DNA of 50,015 nucleotides from an uncultured Oscillatoriales cyanobacterium (GCA_903893625.1 CAITND010000048.1:1-50015), one strand, 5' to 3'. Numbered from the stretch's first letter, positions 33,754-41,367 are shown. Numbers and translations are program-made. Notes: generated by a model not told the origin, from the letters alone.

Positions 33754-34165
33754 TGACACTCTCAGGTCTGAAGACGCTGAGATTCTTGGTTCAACGAAAC
33801 CACTTAATCAAAGTACCTTGCAGTGCTTTAACCAGAGGTGGGATTCTCCCCAAGCGTAAATTCGGGTATGCCCTACCCTATTCGCAGTGAGCCTGTCGAA
33901 CTGCTGCGAGTTCTTTTTTGCTTGAAAACTCTTCGTCTAGCTCCCATGAATCTTTTACCCACTGCTGGGGGAAAACTAGAACTTTGCAGTAGAACCCTAT
34001 AGATTCAATTGTCAAGGTGAGCGCGTTTTGCCGTTAGGCGACTAGGTTTTTAGACAGGTTTTTTACCTTTCCTGTTACTGGGTATATTAACATAGATTGG
34101 AGAAATATTCACGGGGGTTAAAACCCCCTGAGTCGCTTTTCATCTCAGGTCTGAAGACACTGAGT
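33754..34165 (-). mobile_element. Interrupted IS200/IS605 TnpB-type element end
   Basis: On the minus strand, the right end (complement of TTGACACTCTCAGGTCTGAAGAC) starts at 33754. The part 33781-33820 matches the complement of the element at 12.8 kb, and the match resumes at about 34025 (GTTTTGCCGTTAGGC, then CTAGGTTTTTAGACAGG). About 200 bp between have no counterpart in the other copy. The word CTCAGGTCTGAAGAC recurs at 34144-34158. No tnpA or tnpB frame is present. Either this copy carries an insertion or the other has a deletion. Confidence 0.5.
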
Positions 34166-34251
34166 TTTCAAGCTCCCAGACTTATGTTATAATTAGCACT
34201 AATACTTTTGACTTAAAGCCTGCTCTAGTAGTCCCTAATGGAGATAAAATT

Positions 34252-34581
34252 GTGAGTCTTGTCTTGGAGTGCGAGTCCCCACCACTTAGAAAAGATGCAA
34301 CAGGAGCAATTCGGGTTGGTAACTCAAGGGTTCTCCTGGAACTGGTGATCCGAGGATTCCAGGATGGTGCTTCTCCAGAAACCATTGTGCAAAGATACTC
34401 AACGCTTTCTCTGTCTGACGTTTACATCACAATTGGTTATTATCTTCGGCATCAGCAAGAAATAGAATCCTATCTGAACGAGCGCGAACAGTTAGCAGAA
34501 TCCGTTCATCAACGATTTTCAGAAATTCAGCCTGATCTGAGCCTGATTCGATCCAGACTTTTAGCACAACAAACTCCCTAA
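34252..34581 (+). CDS. DUF433 antitoxin-like protein
   Basis: The 109-residue product contains IRVGNSRVLLELVIRGFQDGASPETIVQRYSTLSLSDVYITIGYYL (quoted in parts), the DUF433 winged-helix pattern typical of VapB45-type antitoxins. It is followed after 8 bp by a DUF5615 PIN-like gene, the usual partner order. The start is a GTG with GGAG upstream. Together they form a probable type II toxin-antitoxin module. DNA binding and autoregulation are inferred from the family. Confidence 0.85.
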   Translation: MSLVLECESPPLRKDATGAIRVGNSRVLLELVIRGFQDGASPETIVQRYSTLSLSDVYITIGYYLRHQQEIESYLNEREQLAESVHQRFSEIQPDLSLIRSRLLAQQTP

Positions 34582-34589
34582 GCTTTGTT

Positions 34590-34940
34590 ATGTTGAGGTT
34601 GCTGAGTGATGAAAATTTTAATGGCGATATCGTGCGAGGATTGTTTCTTCGTCAACCAGATCTTGAGCTATTGCGTGTTCAGGATGTTGGGTTGCGAAAA
34701 GTGGATGATCCAGAAATTATAGATTGGGCCACAAGCAATGGGCGCATTCTCTTAACTCATGATCGTGCAACAATGCCAGACTTTGCTTATGAGCGGTTAT
34801 CTCAGGGACAGCAAATGTCGGGGCTATTTGTGATCAATGATCGGATGCCGGTTAGGCAGGTAATCGATGAATTGCTACTACTGATTGATTGTAGTGAACA
34901 AGATGAGTGGAAAGGCATCGTCCTGTACTTGCCCTTGTAA
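34590..34940 (+). CDS. DUF5615 PIN-like toxin
   Basis: The 116-residue protein begins MLRLLSDENFNGDIVRGL and has DDPEIIDWATSNGRILLTHDRATMP, matching the PIN-like fold of DUF5615 (Mut7-C-related). The acidic residues D7, E8, D (in DDPE) and D (in THDRA) would form the metal site of a ribonuclease. Its partner antitoxin lies immediately upstream. The word GCATAAC stands 18 bp after the stop codon. Confidence 0.85.
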   Translation: MLRLLSDENFNGDIVRGLFLRQPDLELLRVQDVGLRKVDDPEIIDWATSNGRILLTHDRATMPDFAYERLSQGQQMSGLFVINDRMPVRQVIDELLLLIDCSEQDEWKGIVLYLPL

Positions 34941-35258
34941 ACTCAGTAGCGATCGCGGCATAACAAATTGATGGAGCCGACCGCCGATAGATTATGTCAA
35001 TAAAGCCTCTTAACTTGGCAGGTAAAAATCTTCCTTATAACGAATTATCCCCATAGGATTATTGACATCAACCCAGAATTAAGCTGCGTAGCAGCTTAGG
35101 CGCTGCGGCTTTAGCCGCCGTTAAGTATTTATTGCACAAGTTAAGTGTTAAAATAAAAGCGAATGCTGTAGGAAATAATCTTATGATTTTAAGGCAGGAA
35201 ATTCCCGCTCTTTCAGTGAATTTGCTGATGAACAGCGTCGCAAGTACAACTTGCCAGC
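34941..35258. repeat. Mosaic intergenic region with xisI-flank and 40-bp repeats
   Basis: This region contains GCATAAC (34958-34964), a copy of the xisI 3'-flank word TTAACTTGGCAGGTAAAAATC (from 35010), and a 40-bp block at 35042-35081 that recurs with three changes at 41411-41450 (AATTATCCCCATAGGATTAT). A hairpin GCTGCGTAGCAGC follows. The last 75 bp encode DFKAGNSRSFSEFADEQRRK... in frame up to a TGA at 35260-35262, probably the tail of a lost antitoxin. Confidence 0.6.
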
Positions 35259-35354
35259 ATGACATACCGCGTTGAGATTTCAAGTGTAGCGGAAGCAGAA
35301 GCAGATAGCGCGTTTCTGCTTCCAGAAGTTCACAATAGACAGAAATGGATGTAA
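35259..35354 (+). pseudogene. Truncated ParE/RelE-type toxin gene
   Basis: The frame starts at an ATG that overlaps the TGA of the preceding antitoxin-like tail (ATGA), the usual arrangement of parDE-type pairs. It encodes MTYRVEISSVAEAEADSAFL, the typical first strand and helix of ParE-family toxins, then diverges and stops after 31 residues. The body of the toxin is missing and the next gene begins inside the remnant. Confidence 0.65.
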
Positions 35355-36127
35355 AGATGATAGATTACGATCGCTTTCGAGATGATTTAGAGGGGGCTAT
35401 CAATTCAGTCATCCAAAGAATTGTGGGTGATGATTTGTATAATTGGGATGAGGACTACATCACTCAAGACTTGTTGGTTGAATATCGTCGGCGATTTCGG
35501 AATATTGAAATAAAAATAGCAAAAAAGACAATACATTTAGATTCAAATGCGTATAAATTGACGAATAAATTATCAGCCGAGGAGAAATTTGGGGACGTTG
35601 CTCTGATTGTAAAAATTCAATATTCTGATCAGGCTGTAGAAGGTGTAGCTTTTTTAGAAGCAAAAAAACGGACAGAAAAAACCCGTAGATTTGATGCTAT
35701 CAAAGACAAACAGTTAGAAAGAATTTATAAAAATGCGCCACATGCAAACCTACTCCTTTATGACTATGAAAGTATTCATAACGATGATGACTATAAGTTG
35801 CAGCAACTACGGGGTATCAAGCAACATGGGTCACTACACGCTGTCACTTTGCCCATGAACATAGCAATTAGCTCTGGTTTGAAAAATACAAAACTCTATA
35901 GATTTGCACACCCTTTATCGCATCAAATCTTGACTAGATATTTTCGTGGTTTAGACCTGGATTTTCAACAAGAAACTCTTGACATTGCAAGGGGATATAA
36001 TCGAGAAGCAGGCTCACCTCAATTCCTGCTTGTCGTTTCTGTTACACCATCTCATGGGTCGCAAGGCAACGTTGAGCGGCAACTCGATCAACGAAGTCCT
36101 AACGATAATTTATTTGAGGAGTTATAG
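35345..36127 (+). CDS. Unknown protein with a PD-(D/E)XK-like motif
   Basis: The 260-residue protein is not recognised. Residues 79-110 read EEKFGDVALIV then GVAFLEAKKR, which fits the E...D...ExK pattern of restriction-type nucleases (Glu79/80, Asp84, Glu105, Lys107). The second half contains HANLLLYDYES and AISSGLKN. It could be a restriction-like or repair nuclease or an inactive relative. The start could also be the ATG at 35357. It begins inside a ParE remnant and is followed by a 46-bp repeat shared with 38483-38528. Confidence 0.6.
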   Translation: MDVKMIDYDRFRDDLEGAINSVIQRIVGDDLYNWDEDYITQDLLVEYRRRFRNIEIKIAKKTIHLDSNAYKLTNKLSAEEKFGDVALIVKIQYSDQAVEGVAFLEAKKRTEKTRRFDAIKDKQLERIYKNAPHANLLLYDYESIHNDDDYKLQQLRGIKQHGSLHAVTLPMNIAISSGLKNTKLYRFAHPLSHQILTRYFRGLDLDFQQETLDIARGYNREAGSPQFLLVVSVTPSHGSQGNVERQLDQRSPNDNLFEEL

Positions 36128-36197
36128 AGTTGCAAGTTTATCCTTGAGAAAATCAATAAAGCATCTTAACTTTCTAGGCACAGAGGTACAACTGGCT

Positions 36198-36398
36198 ATG
36201 TCAAATCTTGAGGAAATTGAAGCAGCAATTCTTTCATTGCCATCTAGTGAGTTTGAGCAGTTAAAGTTGTGGTTCCTTGATTTAGACTATGAACACTGGG
36301 ATAAACAGATAGAGCAAGATATTGAAGACGGTAAATTAGAGGCATTTGCTCAGGAAGCGATCGCTGAGTTTGAAGCGGGTCATTGCCGAGAAATTTGA
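36198..36398 (+). CDS. RelB-like antitoxin
   Basis: The 66-residue acidic protein (MSNLEEIEAAILSLPSSEFEQL, WDKQIEQDIEDGKLEAFAQEA) has the layout of small cyanobacterial antitoxins paired with RelE-type toxins. Its stop codon overlaps the start of the next gene (TGATG). The longer upstream frame crosses a repeat block and the preceding gene and is not used. Repression of its own promoter is expected from the family. Confidence 0.75.
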   Translation: MSNLEEIEAAILSLPSSEFEQLKLWFLDLDYEHWDKQIEQDIEDGKLEAFAQEAIAEFEAGHCREI

Positions 36399-36658
36399 TG
36401 CACTATACAACCCGGAAGTTTTGGCAATACTACGACGCATTACCTGAAAGTGTTCAACGAACCGCAGATGAGTGTTACGAGTTGCTTAAAGTTGACCCCG
36501 CCCATCCATCTTTGCATTTCAAGAAGTTGGGCAAGAAGTATTGGTCAGTTCGGGCAGGGTTAAGTTATCGAGCTTTGGGTGTTGAAGTCGAAAATGGTAT
36601 TTCTTGGTTCTGGATTGGAACCCATGCAGAATACGACAAGTTGATTGGCAAGTTATAG
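36398..36658 (+). CDS. RelE/ParE-superfamily toxin
   Basis: The 86-residue basic protein has KFWQYYDALPESVQRTADECYELLKVDPAHPSLHFKKL and YWSVRAGLSYRALGVEVENGISWFWIGTHAEYDKLI (quoted in parts), the RelE-like core of the cytotoxic repressor type. Translation is coupled to the antitoxin through a TGATG overlap. It probably cleaves mRNA on ribosomes or acts as a related toxin. GCATAAC follows 4 bp after the stop codon. Confidence 0.82.
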   Translation: MHYTTRKFWQYYDALPESVQRTADECYELLKVDPAHPSLHFKKLGKKYWSVRAGLSYRALGVEVENGISWFWIGTHAEYDKLIGKL

Positions 36659-36674
36659 CATGGCATAACTATTC

Positions 36675-36737
36675 TTAAATTGGCAGGTAAAAATCTTCTT
36701 CTTGAATCTAAATTTAACCCATTGTGTAACGAGTAAA
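36675..36737 (-). pseudogene. 3' scrap of a xisI gene and its flank
   Basis: The 63-bp stretch matches 38522-38584 with five changes. On the minus strand it ends in FTRYTMG and a TAA (36714-36737), which corresponds to the C-terminus of XisI-type proteins (FTRYAIG in the other copy). Only eight codons remain. Confidence 0.55.
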
Positions 36738-36767
36738 CTATAGATTGAAAGCTGGCGGTGAAAACTT

Positions 36768-36974
36768 ATGAAGTTGACTGTGACACTTGACCGTGACGAA
36801 GATGGGGTTTGGATTGTAGAATGCCCTAGTATTCCTGGTTGTATCAGCCAAGGTCAAACTAGGGAAGAAGCTCTCCAAAATATCAGGGATGCAATTACCG
36901 CCTGCCTTCAAGTTCGGGCAGAACGTGGGCTACCGCTTACGATTGAAACTCACCAAGTAGAGGTAATGGCATAA
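36768..36974 (+). CDS. hicB: HicB family antitoxin
   Basis: The 68-residue protein has the HicB partial RNase H-like fold: MKLTVTLDRDEDGVWIVECPSIPGCISQGQTREEALQNI (quoted in parts). It lacks the C-terminal DNA-binding domain of longer HicB proteins. A GGTGAAA ribosome site is present. The hicA gene begins 2 bp downstream. It neutralises HicA by covering its active-site histidine. Confidence 0.9.
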   Translation: MKLTVTLDRDEDGVWIVECPSIPGCISQGQTREEALQNIRDAITACLQVRAERGLPLTIETHQVEVMA

Positions 36975-36976
36975 TC

Positions 36977-37204
36977 ATGTCCTCTACTCTTCCTGTTCTC
37001 AGTGGACGTGAGGTAGTCCGAGTGTTTGAAACTTTGGGTTGGCAAGTTATACGTCAAAGTGCAAGTCATATCATTATGGTCAAGGAAGGTGAACAGGTAA
37101 CGCTCTCTATTCCTGATCACCGTGAAGTAGCAAAAGGTACACTCCGTAGTCTTATTCGTGCTTCTGGACTTACAGTACAAGAGTTTGTTTCCGGCATGAG
37201 ATAA
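36977..37204 (+). CDS. hicA: HicA family mRNA interferase toxin
   Basis: The 75-residue protein has the double-stranded-RNA-binding-like fold with GREVVRVFETLGWQVIRQSASHIIMVKEG. The catalytic His is at residue 31, and VTLSIPDHREVAKGTLRSLIRASGL completes the family pattern. It cleaves mRNA when free of HicB. The whole gene plus the end of hicB is present a second time at 41685-41962 with about 97 percent identity but a frameshift. Confidence 0.9.
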   Translation: MSSTLPVLSGREVVRVFETLGWQVIRQSASHIIMVKEGEQVTLSIPDHREVAKGTLRSLIRASGLTVQEFVSGMR

Positions 37205-37288
37205 GCACTCAAGGCGGGCTAATAATTCAAACGGAGCAGATTCTGGTCAGCTATAATCCTAGATAACGTTTGAGCAAAAGTATTAATC

Positions 37289-37561
37289 ATGGTAGTCCGT
37301 CAACCCCGCTATAGCAAGGAAGAGTTTGCCCAACGTGGCGATCTGATTTACCAAACTCAAATACGCCCACAAGTGGAATTGGATAATCATGGCAAAATCG
37401 TGGCGATCAACCTTGAAACTGGAGACTTTGAAGTTGATGCTAGTGAAATAGCTGCTTGCGATCGCCTTGAAGCTCGTCATCGGGATGCTCAAATCTGGAT
37501 TGTTCGTGTTGGTTCTCGCCACGTTCGCCGATTTGGTGGACGTACCAAGAGAGAAGTATGA
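37289..37561 (+). CDS. Small hypothetical protein common in cyanobacteria
   Basis: The 90-residue product starts MVVRQPRYSKEEFAQRGDLIYQ and contains GKIVAINLETGDFEVDASEIAACDRLEARH and IWIVRVGSRHVRRFGGR. I remember this family as the upstream partner of small aspartyl-protease-like or PIN-like genes in cyanobacteria. No such partner follows here, only 90 bp of DNA containing GCATAAC (37624-37630). It may be an orphan half of a pair. Function is unknown. Confidence 0.7.
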   Translation: MVVRQPRYSKEEFAQRGDLIYQTQIRPQVELDNHGKIVAINLETGDFEVDASEIAACDRLEARHRDAQIWIVRVGSRHVRRFGGRTKREV

Positions 37562-37649
37562 TCAAATTGGGAAGCCGGAATGTGTTCTTCCTCTGTCTGA
37601 GTTAGGTAGCTACTTTGACCGCAGCATAACATAGTCTTTGAGGTGAATA

Positions 37650-37892
37650 ATGAATGCACAACTGATGATTCAACCCTCCTCTTTTATTGATGCTGGAATT
37701 CAAATCAAGCCAGTTCGAGGATTGTTCTTATTCAAATTTAGCGAAGATCTGCAAGAGCGACTGGAGAGTCTGAACGAGAAACAGCGAGAGTCGCAGTTGA
37801 CACGCGATGAAGCAGTAGAGTTGACTGGAATTTTGGAACTCGACCGAATTTTCACGCTGCTCAATGCAAAAATTATTGCTGAGTCTATGTAG
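37650..37892 (+). CDS. Small acidic protein paired with an HNH endonuclease
   Basis: The 80-residue product has a C-terminal helical region (LQERLESLNEKQRESQLTRDEAVELTGILELDRIFTLLNAKI, quoted in parts) and an AGGTGA ribosome site. It ends 2 bp before the HNH gene, so the two are translationally coupled. I know similar small proteins before HNH genes in cyanobacteria. It could be an antitoxin-like or accessory subunit; this is inference. Confidence 0.7.
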   Translation: MNAQLMIQPSSFIDAGIQIKPVRGLFLFKFSEDLQERLESLNEKQRESQLTRDEAVELTGILELDRIFTLLNAKIIAESM

Positions 37893-37894
37893 GT

Positions 37895-38344
37895 ATGGCG
37901 ATTTCAAAAAAGATTCGGCAACAGGTTCGAGAACGGGCTAAGTATTTGTGTGAATACTGTCACTCTTCTGAAGAAGCCAGTGCAGCCCGGTTTGAAATTG
38001 ATCACATCCAGCCGCGATCGCGTGGAGGCGCAAATACATTTGAAAATTTGGCTTTGGCTTGTCAGCGATGTAATAGCTACCGTTACAACTTTACAGAAGG
38101 AACTGACCCAGAATCTCAAGTTTCTACTCATTTGTTTAACCCACGACTGCATCAGTGGAATGAGCATTTTGTTTGGGAGAAGGGCGGTCTGGTGATTCGA
38201 GGCAAGACTTCAATTGGACGTGCAACGTGTGATCGCTTAGATTTGAACGACCAAGAGCATAATCAGGGGGCAATTGTTAAAGCACGTCGTCTTTGGATTC
38301 ATGGCGGTTGGCATCCACCATCCGATGATGCTATTGAATCTTAA
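37895..38344 (+). CDS. HNH endonuclease
   Basis: The 149-residue protein has the HNH beta-beta-alpha metal motif: zinc-binding CEYC (Cys19, Cys22), the catalytic DH (Asp36-His37) in FEIDHIQPRSRGG, Asn51 in ENLALAC, and the second pair Cys56, Cys59 in CQRC. It should nick or cut DNA. The role (defence, toxin or homing) cannot be deduced. It is coupled to the small gene upstream. GCATAAC and an attC-like palindrome follow directly. Confidence 0.88.
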   Translation: MAISKKIRQQVRERAKYLCEYCHSSEEASAARFEIDHIQPRSRGGANTFENLALACQRCNSYRYNFTEGTDPESQVSTHLFNPRLHQWNEHFVWEKGGLVIRGKTSIGRATCDRLDLNDQEHNQGAIVKARRLWIHGGWHPPSDDAIES

Positions 38345-38369
38345 CTCAGATAAAAGGGCGGTTGCATCG

Positions 38370-38453
38370 GCATAACACTGCGTTGGTGCGGACGGTACAA
38401 AGGTTATTGGTCGGTATTTGAGCTTATCTACCGCCGCTGATCTCTGCCGTTAT
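38370..38453. other. attC-like imperfect palindrome after the HNH gene
   Basis: Outer arms ATAAC (38372-38376) and GTTAT (38449-38453) and inner arms GCGGACGGT (38388-38396) and ACCGCCGC (38430-38437) pair with one extrahelical A, leaving 11-base spacers on both sides and a 33-base central loop. This resembles the R box, unpaired spacer, L box and loop plan of integron attC sites, although the spacers are longer than in classical sites. No integrase gene lies in the window. The identification is tentative. Confidence 0.3.
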
Positions 38454-38482
38454 CTCCCATCCTAAACTATACTAACTCAATG

Positions 38483-38560
38483 GAGTTGCAAGTTCATCCT
38501 TGAGAAAATCAATAAAGCATCTTAACTTGGCAGGTAAAAATCTTCCTCTTGAATCTAAAT
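38483..38560. repeat. xisI 3'-flank repeat
   Basis: The 46 bp at 38483-38528 (starts GAGTTGCAAGTTCATCC) recur at 36127-36172 with one change, and the following stretch to 38584 recurs at 36675-36737. A shorter match lies at 35010-35035. These are the downstream flank of the xisI fragment. Confidence 0.8.
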
Positions 38561-38722
38561 TTAACCGATTGCATAACGAGTAAATTGGCGCTTGAAAGGG
38601 GAATGAAAACCCAGAATAATATCGGAAGTCGGTACACCCATTTCAACTAATCTCTCGGCAACAGAGTCTTCTGTCCCATTATAGCAATTCCAAATTTTGC
38701 CCTCTTCAATATCAAAGTGCAT
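38561..38722 (-). pseudogene. xisI: C-terminal remnant of XisI (FdxN element excision controlling factor)
   Basis: The minus strand encodes 53 residues: MHFDIEEGKIWNCYNGTEDS, then VAERLVEMGVP, SDIILGFHSPFKRQFTRYAIG and a TAA. This is the conserved C-terminal half of XisI proteins, which with XisH were first described as controlling excision of the fdxN element in Anabaena. The N-terminal half is missing and a CGTAGTGAG-type repeat directly replaces it. No xisH is present. Confidence 0.8.
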
Positions 38723-38746
38723 TAGTGAGCCCTGAAGGGCTCTATT
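38723..38746. repeat. TAGTGAGCCCTGAAGGGCTC repeat
   Basis: This is a member of the CGTAGTGAG palindromic repeat family. It adjoins the broken end of xisI, so the break may coincide with repeat insertion. Confidence 0.7.
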
Positions 38747-38918
38747 GTTTGCCTGAGCATAGCAAAATTGTTGCTAAATGTGTTACAATTAAATTATATC
38801 TTTATCAAAATTATTTGACAAAACGTCAAATAGTAAAACATTAAGAAATTCCAGTGAAACCAACTTTAAAAACTCGAATAATGTTAAATTCATCATCGAT
38901 GAACTGATAGAGATAAAC

Positions 38919-40358
38919 ATGGAATTTTTGTCCGATACTGTGGTTTTATCACGGATTCAATTTGCCTTGACTGCAATTTTTCATATGCTATGGCCTGTGA
39001 TCACAACAGGAATGGCAATTTATTTAGTGATTGTCGAAGGATTGTGGCTAAAAACTCGCAATCGAGACTATTATTATCATGCTAGATTTTGGTCAAAACT
39101 GTATGTGCTTAACTTTGGAATTGGTGTAGCATCCGGTTTACCAATGGAATTCCAATTTGGCACAAACTGGGCGCCATTTTCAGAAGCCGTCGGAGATTTT
39201 TTTGGTAGTATTTTAGGCTTTGAAGGCTCGATGGCGTTCATGCTAGAAGCCGGATTTTTAGGAATTATGCTATTTGGCTGGGAGCGAGTTAATCCCCGGA
39301 TTCATTACCTAGCAACTATCATGGTCGCATTTGGGGCGAATCTTTCTACCTTCTGGATTTTAACCGCTAATTCCTGGTTACAAACTCCATCGGGGACAGA
39401 ATTAGTTAATGGAAAATTTATCGTTAATGACTACTTTCAAGCCATTCTAAATCCGTTTATGGCGAAAAGTTTTCTCCATATGTTTTTCGCCACCCTAGAA
39501 ACTTCCCTATTTGTAATTGGTGGAATTAGTGCTTGGTATATTTTGAATCAACGTCATCCTGCTTTTTTTGCTAAGTCTTTCAAAATAGTCTTAGCGGCGG
39601 CGATTGCGGTAACTCCCCTACAAATTTATATTGGTCATTTAAGCGCTGAACAAGTCTATCATTATCAACCGACTAAATTAGCAGCAATAGAAGCAAAATG
39701 GGAAACGACTCCCGCCGGAGAAACTGCTGATTGGACGCTGTTAGCCTTCCCGAATGAAAAAGCCCAAAAGAATGATTGGGAATTGTCAATTCCTAACGGT
39801 TTAGGATATGTATTAGAGTTTAAAAAACAACTCTCTGAACCCGTTTTAGGTCTGAAATATTGGAAACCTGAAGACCGTCCTCGGATGGTGGGATTAATTT
39901 ATTATGCCTTTCGGATTATGAGTGGAATTGGTTTCTTTTTAGCAGGTTTAATGCTAGTCACTGTATTTCAATGGTGGCGAGGAAAATTATCAGCTTCAGA
40001 AATTTCTCAACAACGTTGGTTATTACGCGCTTGGTTGTTCGCCGCACCTTTGGGATATATTGCAGTTGAATCCGGTTGGATTGTGCGTTGTGTGGGACGA
40101 CAACCCTGGACAGTTTATGGACAAATTCGCACCGTTGATGCAGCGTCTCATTTACCGCCAGGAGAGGTTTTAGGCTCGTTATTAGTATTTACAACAATTT
40201 ACACAATTTTATTGATTTCTGCCCTCTATTTTGGGAGCAAAATTATTCGCCAAGGGCCGAATTTAGAACTCTCAATTCCTGGGGAAGAAAAACAGGCATT
40301 AGAGACAACTCCAGCGACCCATATCCCTGATAGTCGCCCCTTAGAAACTCAACAATAG
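38919..40358 (+). CDS. cydA: Cytochrome bd quinol oxidase subunit I
   Basis: The 479-residue membrane protein has the heme ligands and signatures of CydA: His22 in AIFHMLWPV, His in SFLHMFFATLE near residue 189, the GRQPWTVYGQIRT motif, and EFQFGTNWAPFSEAVGDFFGS near residue 80 (in parts). The periplasmic quinol loop is short, as in cyanide-insensitive-type and other short-Q-loop enzymes. With CydB it oxidises quinol and reduces oxygen, acting as an alternative respiratory terminal oxidase in cyanobacterial membranes. cydB follows after 7 bp. Confidence 0.95.
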   Translation: MEFLSDTVVLSRIQFALTAIFHMLWPVITTGMAIYLVIVEGLWLKTRNRDYYYHARFWSKLYVLNFGIGVASGLPMEFQFGTNWAPFSEAVGDFFGSILGFEGSMAFMLEAGFLGIMLFGWERVNPRIHYLATIMVAFGANLSTFWILTANSWLQTPSGTELVNGKFIVNDYFQAILNPFMAKSFLHMFFATLETSLFVIGGISAWYILNQRHPAFFAKSFKIVLAAAIAVTPLQIYIGHLSAEQVYHYQPTKLAAIEAKWETTPAGETADWTLLAFPNEKAQKNDWELSIPNGLGYVLEFKKQLSEPVLGLKYWKPEDRPRMVGLIYYAFRIMSGIGFFLAGLMLVTVFQWWRGKLSASEISQQRWLLRAWLFAAPLGYIAVESGWIVRCVGRQPWTVYGQIRTVDAASHLPPGEVLGSLLVFTTIYTILLISALYFGSKIIRQGPNLELSIPGEEKQALETTPATHIPDSRPLETQQ

Positions 40359-40365
40359 GAGAATT

Positions 40366-41367
40366 ATGGAGAGTTTAACGCATTTTTTGGATCAGGTTTG
40401 GTTTGTAATTCTAGCTTTGTTTCTACTTTTATATGTAATGTTAGATGGGTTTGATTTGGGGGTGGGAATTTTATCTCTCACCAGTTCTGATGAACAACGT
40501 CGCAGTATTTTGATGACCAGTTTGGGCAATGTTTGGGATGCCAATGAAACTTGGTTAGTGTTAATGGGGGGTGCTTTATTTGGGGCGTTTCCTTTAGCTT
40601 ATGCTACTATCCTAAATGCTCTTTATATTCCCATTTTTGGGATGATTTTTGGATTGATTTTTCGGGCGGTGGCTTTTGAGTTTCGAGAACACGCAGACAA
40701 CAAATTACTCTGGAATTTTGCTTTTGGAGCGGGGAGTTTTTTGGCTGCACTTTCTCAGGGATTTGCATTAGGAGGAGTTTTACAAGGGATTGCGGTAGAT
40801 GAGCTTGGACATTTTACTGGGGGAATGTGGGATTGGTTAGATTGGCGATCGCTATTGGTGGCATTAACTTTAATTCAAGGTTATGTTTTAATTGGCTCTA
40901 CCTATTTAATCATGAAGACTGAGGGAGAGTTGCAAATCATCCATTATCGCACAGCTAAACTGGCTGCTTTAACAACATTAGTCGGTGCAATTTTAATCAC
41001 GATTACAACGCCTTTTGTTTCTGAAAATATCCGAATTAAGTTGTTTCATGAGCCAGAAATTTATGTGTTTGCGGTGATTCCAATTTTGGGTCTTCTTTTT
41101 GTTAGTTTACTATTAAAAAGTCTAAAGCAACGGGAAGAAACAACACCTTTTATTTGGACTATTTTAATCTTTTTGATCACGTTTATAGGCTTAGGATTAA
41201 TAGTTTTTCCCTATATTATTCCTCCTTCGATCACCATTTATCAAGCCGCTGCTTCCCCTAGCGCGTTAGTGTTCATGATCACTTTTATTGGTTTTCTAAT
41301 TCCCATTATGTTGTTTTACAATATCTATAACTATGTTGTGTTTAGAGGTAAGGTGATTGAATCGTAG
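40366..41367 (+). CDS. cydB: Cytochrome bd quinol oxidase subunit II
   Basis: The 333-residue protein has about eight transmembrane helices and the CydB signatures LYVMLDGFDLGVGIL near residue 23, WDANETWLVLMGGALFGAFP, and FRAVAFEFREH. It is the structural partner of CydA. An AGGAG site precedes the ATG. Its stop codon is overlapped by a CGTAGTGAG-type repeat (41363-41389), which may terminate the operon. Confidence 0.95.
   Translation: MESLTHFLDQVWFVILALFLLLYVMLDGFDLGVGILSLTSSDEQRRSILMTSLGNVWDANETWLVLMGGALFGAFPLAYATILNALYIPIFGMIFGLIFRAVAFEFREHADNKLLWNFAFGAGSFLAALSQGFALGGVLQGIAVDELGHFTGGMWDWLDWRSLLVALTLIQGYVLIGSTYLIMKTEGELQIIHYRTAKLAALTTLVGAILITITTPFVSENIRIKLFHEPEIYVFAVIPILGLLFVSLLLKSLKQREETTPFIWTILIFLITFIGLGLIVFPYIIPPSITIYQAAASPSALVFMITFIGFLIPIMLFYNIYNYVVFRGKVIES

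Noticed and set aside
33642-33890. 82-residue ORF after the MoxR gene
   Set aside because: It spans the 52-bp repeat and the transposon end; no protein pattern.
35068-35283. 71-residue minus-strand ORF
   Set aside because: It is antisense to the antitoxin/ParE remnants, which explain the sequence better.
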